Shown piece by piece: positions 57,995 through 64,000 of a DNA stretch of 64,000 nucleotides. The notes below the pieces were generated by a model. The model worked only from the letters and a program-made list of their open reading frames with translations. It was not told the origin of the DNA and made no database searches. Numbering within the stretch: the stretch's first letter is position 1; each line of letters begins with the position of its first letter. The stretch spans positions 62,001 through 126,000 of the forward strand of contig NW_023503474.1 in assembly GCF_014529535.1 (NCBI RefSeq), given 5' to 3'. Origin of the DNA: Bradysia coprophila (taxonomy: Eukaryota > Arthropoda > Insecta > Diptera > Sciaridae). The translations under genes and the position numbers were made by a program.

Positions 57995-59420
57995 ATGGAA
58001 ATTGTCTACGATGTATCATCTGCTGTAGGAGATGTGAACCAGGTCAGTAGCGACAGCTCATTTGTAGCTCACCATTATGATGCTAAGTGAAATAAATTTT
58101 GTGTTTCAGACCGACAACATGGTGCCGATCGAAATGACAAATAAAACCGGCACGAATCTGGCCGATTTGAATGAATATTGTCTTCTCGATATATTTTCAT
58201 GCGATTATCTGACTCCGGCCGATCTGAGCTCATTGGCAGATACTTGTAAACGCTTCAAACAAATAGCCGAGCGTGTGTTTCCAAAGCAGTTTGGCATTAT
58301 AAGTGAAAAATATTTGATCGGCAGGGAAACCTCTGACAGTAAATCAAAATACTTTCGTCAAAAATCTATCGAATCAATTTTGAAGAATTTCGGCTTCCGT
58401 CTTTCAACATTCAAACTAGACGAGACGAATGAAGATGTTGTAAGTTTGATAGCAAAGTATTGTAGCAAGGTCCATTTAACGCGACTTGAAATCCACGGTA
58501 TGAAGAGTATTGAGGGCGTCAGACTGCAACTGCAATCGATTTTTAACCGGCTTCTGAAGCTCTCTGTCAACAACTGTGATTTCCGTGGTACATCCCCAGA
58601 CATCACTTGTGATGCACTGATTGAATTGAGAATCACTGAATCGACTGGTTGCGGTCCAATTCTCACGAAGACTTTCCCAAATTTGGAACGATTCATATAC
58701 CGTTACGATTCAATGTGGTCTAAAATTAGCGACGACAACACCAGCATCATCGTAGCATTCATCGAAAACCATAGACACTTGAAGACTCTGCAGTTGATTG
58801 GATCGTCGATATACTGCAACAGCGAACTCGTGGATGCAATCGGCAACAGTGGCCAAGAATTGGAGGTGTTAACCTTACAAAGCTTGATGAGGCCGAAGAT
58901 TTCATTTGATGTTCCAAATCTACTGAGTCTGCCAAAATTATGGAGACTTGACCTTGACATTAACTTTGAAAATTACAATCAGATCATTGCACTTTTGCAA
59001 GCATCACCGGTATTGAGAGAGGTCAAACTGTATTTTGAGGTCGAGATTCCAGTTCAAGTTTTTGATAGTCTAGCGCAACAGCAACATTTACGTGAATTGA
59101 TTTTGTATTATTACTCCTTTGATCGCATTGATTGGTCAATGTTGACTCAACTCAGGAAGCTTGTCCTATTCACACTAGTCAGTAAATTTGGTCCGGTCGA
59201 TCTCCTCAAGATAGTAAGACAACTGACAAATTTGGAAGAATTGAGAGTTGATGATTATAAGGGTAGTGATGCGTTTCTTCTAAGCGAAAGGGATTTTGAT
59301 CGAATTGTTAGAATAGTTGAACGTAGGTCGAATGTGCTGACATTGAAGTGCAGACATGAATTTAAGTTGTCGGAAAATTGTGAAAAAAACCGGAAGGTAA
59401 AATTATTAAAAATAAACTAG
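57995..59420 (+). CDS. F-box/leucine-rich-repeat protein B
   Basis: Exons 57995-58042 and 58110-59420 around a 67-nt phase-0 intron; 452 aa, with the same F-box (33-75) and LRR layout as gene A. The protein is identical to that of gene C and differs from A at two residues (Asp in FDRIDWSM, Glu in ENCEKNRK). The 5' flank is intact for about 430 bp up to the Mutator-like insertion at 57560, and still carries the GCTTTGACAGAAGCCGACG motif 155 bp before the start. The gene faces gene C tail to tail, with 1,116 bp between the stop codons. Presumed SCF substrate adaptor. Homology to A and C downstream stops at 59602, where a TAATATTACC-rich sequence begins. Confidence 0.92.
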
Positions 59421-59602
59421 ACGACGATTGAGTATTCATACGGTGTTTGTTTATCCCTCAAAGACAAAAATTGGTCAGATATTTGAAATACCTGATAAAG
59501 TCTCCCTCCATTGGCACCAAAGGTAATCAAATTTCTGCTGCAATTTGCTTCAGCTGATTCCCTTATACAAACTGGCTATAAGCAAATTTTTAGGCTGAAT
59601 TC

Positions 59603-59751
59603 ATTTTGTATTGGTAAATTACGTAATATTACCAAAACATCGGTAATATTGGTAATTTAAGATTTCGGTAATATTACCCAATGTTACGTAATATTACCGT
59701 AATATTACGTAATATTACCGACAAGAAATAAATTACCGGTAATTTCCCATC
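59603..59751. repeat. TAATATTACC-rich sequence, left of copy C
   Basis: Many overlapping GGTAATATTACC and TTACGTAATATTACC words, ending CCCATCTCTG immediately before the minisatellite. A shorter relative at 62741-62801 ends in the same CCCATCTCTG. Read inwards the end is CAGAGATGGG, a terminus of hAT type, so both may be remnants of one element. Confidence 0.6.
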
Positions 59752-59754
59752 TCT

Positions 59755-59918
59755 GCACCGAGGTGAAGCGTGGTGCACCGCGGTGAAGCGTGGTGCACCG
59801 AGGTGAAGCGTGGTGCACCGCGGTGAAGCGTGGTGCACCGCGGTGAAGCGTGGTGCACCGCGGTGAAGCGTGGTGCACCGAGGTGAAGCGTGGTGCACCG
59901 AGGTGAGATGAGGTGCAC
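59755..59918 (-). repeat. GC-rich 20-bp minisatellite, inverted copy
   Basis: About eight copies of the complement of the 54064 unit (GCGGTGAAGCGTGGTGCACC), lying downstream of gene C exactly where the array lies downstream of gene A. Short open frames here are repeat-derived. Confidence 0.93.
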
Positions 59919-60221
59919 CGTGTTTGTGTTTTATATTATAGATATTATAGAAGATAACACTGTAATATTATTCGAAATTGATTGTATACCTACAGTATAG
60001 AGACAGCGACATTTTTTGTGTACAGTACACGTTTCAGTTGAGGTAGTGACGAGTCACTTCGAAGCAGAAAAATTCGATGTGGTTCGGCCCTATCATTATT
60101 GTACTTCTTGTCTCTATGAGTCAGACTTATACGACAGACAAATCCATGCCATTAGTGCGTAATCAGCTCATTTGAAAGTATAGTGAGAACCGAGGAAAAA
60201 GAGTTGAAAATCACACCTGTA

Positions 60222-60335
60222 ACTGGTTATTTTGGCTACAGGTAATCTACAATTGCTGCGAGAGCTGTATTTTTTGTATGCGGTGCTACAGCTGTGGCAG
60301 CTATTGTAGATTACTTGGAGCCAAAATTACCAGCT
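60222..60335. repeat. MITE, CACTGACAAAAA family (copy downstream of C)
   Basis: Inverted counterpart of 53706-53817, with arms TTATTTTGGCTACAGGTAAT and TTACTTGGAGCCAAAATTAC; it lies in the spacer between genes B and C. Confidence 0.65.
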
Positions 60336-60536
60336 GAAAGAAGGAAAAGGAAAAGAATTCAGCCTAAAAATTTGCTTATAGCCAGTTTGTATAAGGGAAT
60401 CAGCTGAAGCAAATTGCAGCAGAAATTTGATTACCTTTGGTGCCAATGGAGGGAGACTTTATCAGGTATTTCAAATATCTGACCAATTTTTGTCTTTGAG
60501 GGATAAACAAACACCGTATGAATACTCAATCGTCGT

Positions 60537-61962
60537 CTAGTTTATTTTTAATAATTTGACCTTCCGGTTTTTTTCACAATTTTCCGACAACTTAAATTCA
60601 TGTCTGCACTTCAATGTCAGCACATTCGACCTACGTTCAACTATTCTAACAATTCGATCAAAATCCCTTTCGCTTAGAAGAAACGCATCACTACCCTTAT
60701 AATCATCAACTCTCAATTCTTCCAAATTTGTCAGTTGTCTTACTATCTTGAGGAGATCGACCGGACCAAATTTACTGACTAGTGTGAATAGGACAAGCTT
60801 CCTGAGTTGAGTCAACATTGACCAATCAATGCGATCAAAGGAGTAATAATACAAAATCAATTCACGTAAATGTTGCTGTTGCGCTAGACTATCAAAAACT
60901 TGAACTGGAATCTCGACCTCAAAATACAGTTTGACCTCTCTCAATACCGGTGATGCTTGCAAAAGTGCAATGATCTGATTGTAATTTTCAAAGTTAATGT
61001 CAAGGTCAAGTCTCCATAATTTTGGCAGACTCAGTAGATTTGGAACATCAAATGAAATCTTCGGCCTCATCAAGCTTTGTAAGGTTAACACCTCCAATTC
61101 TTGGCCACTGTTGCCGATTGCATCCACGAGTTCGCTGTTGCAGTATATCGACGATCCAATCAACTGCAGAGTCTTCAAGTGTCTATGGTTTTCGATGAAT
61201 GCTACGATGATGCTGGTGTTGTCGTCGCTAATTTTAGACCACATTGAATCGTAACGGTATATGAATCGTTCCAAATTTGGGAAAGTCTTCGTGAGAATTG
61301 GACCGCAACCAGTCGATTCAGTGATTCTCAATTCAATCAGTGCATCACAAGTGATGTCTGGGGATGTACCACGGAAATCACAGTTGTTGACAGAGAGCTT
61401 CAGAAGCCGGTTAAAAATCGATTGCAGTTGCAGTCTGACGCCCTCAATACTCTTCATACCGTGGATTTCAAGTCGCGTTAAATGGACCTTGCTACAATAC
61501 TTTGCTATCAAACTTACAACATCTTCATTCGTCTCGTCTAGTTTGAATGTTGAAAGACGGAAGCCGAAATTCTTCAAAATTGATTCGATAGATTTTTGAC
61601 GAAAGTATTTTGATTTACTGTCAGAGGTTTCCCTGCCGATCAAATATTTTTCACTTATAATGCCAAACTGCTTTGGAAACACACGCTCGGCTATTTGTTT
61701 GAAGCGTTTACAAGTATCTGCCAATGAGCTCAGATCGGCCGGAGTCAGATAATCGCATGAAAATATATCGAGAAGACAATATTCATTCAAATCGGCCAGA
61801 TTCGTGCCGGTTTTATTTGTCATTTCGATCGGCACCATGTTGTCGGTCTGAAACACAAAATTTATTTCACTTAGCATCATAATGGTGAGCTACAAATGAG
61901 CTGTCGCTACTGACCTGGTTCACATCTCCTACAGCAGATGATACATCGTAGACAATTTCCAT
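60537..61962 (-). CDS. F-box/leucine-rich-repeat protein C
   Basis: Minus-strand exons 61962-61915 and 61847-60537 with the family's 67-nt phase-0 intron (61848-61914); 452 aa, identical in sequence to protein B. In the coding region I find one base difference from B, near the 3' end, where C agrees with A (AAGGTCAAATTA). F-box at about 33-75, LRRs behind it. The flanking promoter-side motif GCTTTGACAGAAGCCGATG is 155 bp upstream. Downstream, unlike B, it keeps the MITE and 20-bp minisatellite also found after gene A. The upstream homology ends at 62740. Presumed SCF substrate adaptor. Its near identity to B means either a very recent duplication, gene conversion between the arms, or an assembly artefact. 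Confidence 0.92.
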
Positions 61963-62740
61963 GACAATTTTTCGTTTGATTTTTTCACAATAAATTTGGT
62001 AAAACTTTGGCTAAAATTGACCAGAACAAAATGGTTAGGCTGCTGATTTCCGATTACTAACAAACTAATGAAGTACAAGCCATGCCATATTGGTGCGTCA
62101 TCGGCTTCTGTCAAAGCAAATCATGACTGTCATCGTGAGATGCATAATTTGAGTGAGTCGGTTTTATCATATCATCACGTCAAGCTGTGATGGCGGGAAA
62201 AATTTAAAATGGATGGGGTGAAGGACCCATACCTTGTGTTGATGTTCATTGCTAGCCAATACAATCCTTTTACCGATAGTCTCAAAATTCTAATTGTACA
62301 ATCCTGTGAATCAACTAACATATTATGCATGAGAGGATAGGTAGGACGTGTAAAGAGAACATCTATAATCAACTTCACCCTCTAAAAGTATTTCTGCTAC
62401 AGCGAATTCGAGTGAAGTTGACCTTTTATAGTTGGGCCAACTTACTTATGAAGTGATCTATTCCTATTAGAAAATACTTTTAAATAGTACAAGCCTAGAA
62501 TGAAACTAAAATGCAACCCAATACAATACAGAGCTACAATTTAGAAAAACTCAAATCCTGATCATCAATCTTCAAGAGACTGTACTTTCGAAAGCTACCT
62601 CACTTTAGTTTCCTTAAATTGTAAATGAATTCATTCGTTTGAGTTTTTTTTTAACGTGGATGGCATTTCTTGACGAGGCATTTCATATATTTTGCATAGG
62701 CTTGGGATTTCAAAACGTTTCAGTGAACTTTACTATTAAG

Positions 62741-62835
62741 CAGTAATTTTACGTAATATTACCGGGTAATATTACACGGTAATATTACGGGCCCATCTCT
62801 GCCTCGGTGCACCACGTTTCACCTCGGTGCACCAC
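62741..62835. repeat. TAATATTACC-rich sequence and short minisatellite, right of copy C
   Basis: CAGTAATTTTACGTAATATT follows the abrupt end of copy C, then GGGCCCATCTCTG, then less than two units of the 20-bp minisatellite (CTCGGTGCACCACGTTTCAC). Confidence 0.65.
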
Positions 62836-62837
62836 GC

Positions 62838-63018
62838 GATGAATCAGTGGACCGAACCCGCTAGGGACGGATCAGAGAAAAAGTTCTTCGAAGGCGCCCC
62901 AAGATACGGTGTGGCAGACTTCTTTACTTTAAACACAGTGGTACCTCGGCCTCCGATTGGTCAGAGGGCCACACCTCCGAGGATTTCTTTCAAAAACAAC
63001 ACAGCCGTCGAACAGTAA
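62838..63018 (+). other. repeated coding-like segment, second copy
   Basis: Same 60-codon frame as 54262-54442, starting with MNQWTEPARDG and ending AVEQ with TAA, again directly after the minisatellite. Beyond the stop the two copies diverge at once. Confidence 0.55.
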
Positions 63019-63137
63019 GTAGCCGTCCACGCCAAAGACAAAAAATTGTTTACTCATAAGTCTTGCTTCATCTAAGTAAAACGAAACTTAAATTACGTAT
63101 TTGAAATATAGAATATAGAATATATCGGCAATAAACA

Positions 63138-63387
63138 AAAGTCGTAGACGTGATGGAATTGATAGCATAACTGAAGTGGAATTATGCAGGATACATTGCG
63201 AGAATGACAGCCGACCGTTGGACCAAAACCACAATGAATTGGAGACCACCAATGACACAACCAATATGCAGGCCACGAGAAAGATGGACGAACTCCGATC
63301 AAGCTAATGGTGGAGACAAACTGGCAGTGAATGGCAATGGATCGTTCAGAATGGAAAACAAAAGAGGGGGCCTACATTCAGCAGTGA
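63138..63387 (+). pseudogene. 3' end of a non-LTR retrotransposon reverse transcriptase ORF
   Basis: Across two frameshifts the sequence encodes the C-terminal tail typical of arthropod endonuclease-reverse transcriptase elements (RTE-like): KSRRRDGIDSITE, then KWNYAGYIARMTADRWTK and NWRPPM ... RPRERW, then MAMDRSEWKTKEGAYIQQ and TGA. Only the last 80 or so codons are present and the frame is broken, so it is dead. An open frame at 63204-63455 covers part of it in the wrong frame at its end. Confidence 0.75.
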
Positions 63388-64000
63388 ATATCAGCGGGAT
63401 AATTAAGAAGAAAACGAAGAAGAACTTATTCGCAAATCATGTTCAGAGGCCTTAGAAGGAAAATCTATCAAAATCTATCGACATAAAAAGGCATTATCAT
63501 AGTTAGTATGTGAAAAATATTCTCAATCTAAATCAGGACTTTGAATATGAATTTTGTAGGTCTTACCAAAGAGATGATTTTATATAAGTTTGAACTCGCA
63601 AAGTGACGTTAGGTGTGAGTTAATTGTGTCCATTATTAAATAAAATTAAATTAATATCATCAGTACAGCCCGGCCGAAGGCCGGGAATCAGTGCTAGTCG
63701 TAAATATAACAGTGTAGTGGCTATGAAACTGTAATACTAGGCCCCACCTTTTGGACGGGTCAGGTCCCTTGACTGACAATTTTTTCAATATATTTTTAAT
63801 CAATTTCATTTTATTTTCCGTTGTTAAACTTCCGAAACATCACAAATATCTGATATGAAAACCTTCGCTTGAGTCCAAATTCTTTGGAAAGGTACTTTTT
63901 CTGTTGTCTATTTTCTTGTAAATTTACGGCCAGATTTTTAATCAACAATAAATCATAGATAGACAAGGACTCATGTGAATTACGACCCTCGCTCCGCTCT
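63388..64000. repeat. intergenic DNA and dispersed repeat cut by the window end
   Basis: No gene. From about 63740 the sequence matches 6590-6920 (GGGTCAGGTCCCTTGACTGA, then TGTGAATTACGACCCTCGCT) and runs off the window. GCCCGGCCGAAGGCCGGG at 63667-63684 is a short GC hairpin. Confidence 0.6.

Larger units (their letters stand above)
57561..62396. repeat. 2,042-bp inverted repeat containing genes B and C
   Basis: The arms 57561-59602 and 60355-62396 have exactly equal length and differ at only a few bases by eye; the coding parts differ at one. The spacer 59603-60354 is 752 bp. Homology of arm C continues to 62740 and resumes in B on the far side of the Mutator-like insertion (55338-55691). 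Confidence 0.93.

Overview
This is eukaryotic, AT-rich, intron-containing DNA from an insect. An odorant-receptor gene (a family found in insects), a cytosolic alpha-type carboxylesterase and an alpha-arrestin support that. Short 60-115 nt introns and very dense MITEs fit a lower dipteran; a fungus gnat (Sciaridae) is a guess I cannot test here.

Layout. 1-3.4 kb: a minus-strand first coding exon of a probable secreted protein with its own TATA box. 3.9-5.3 kb: F-box/LRR gene 1. 5.4-11.7 kb: no supported gene, many MITEs. 11.8-12.6 kb: an F-box/LRR relative lacking its N-terminal half. 12.6-17.5 kb: a thicket of MITEs, one nested in another. 17.7-18.5 kb: a small minus-strand ORF divergent from an intronless 174-aa protein with a four-cysteine tail. 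19-25 kb: palindromes and hAT MITEs. 25.3-27.1 kb: a four-exon alpha-arrestin (minus). 27-38 kb: mobile-element-rich, including two large non-autonomous hAT elements with intact 8-bp target duplications and a 1-kb minisatellite. 38.3-40.2 kb: carboxylesterase (minus, two exons). 40.8-44.0 kb: odorant receptor (minus, four exons). 46.4-47.9 kb: F-box/LRR gene 2. 48.7-63 kb: a young segmental duplication holding three almost identical F-box/LRR genes (A +, B +, C -), interrupted by a TTAA-flanked foldback-like element and a Mutator-like element, with a GC-rich 20-bp minisatellite at its breakpoints. 63.1-63.4 kb: the decayed 3' end of a non-LTR retrotransposon.

How the parts relate. All five intact F-box/LRR genes have the same design: a 13-19 codon first exon, a 67-72 nt phase-0 intron, then one long exon carrying an F-box and leucine-rich repeats. 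F-box proteins usually choose substrates for SCF ubiquitin ligases, so this looks like an expanding set of substrate adaptors. Genes B and C are convergent and form a 2,042-bp inverted repeat around a 752-bp spacer. Read-through transcription from either side would give a long hairpin RNA matching A, B and C, so the locus is a candidate source of endogenous siRNA against its own gene family. This is the observation most worth following.

Exon boundaries were placed by eye from splice consensus, reading frame and comparison between copies. Target-site duplications quoted as exact were read directly from both flanks.
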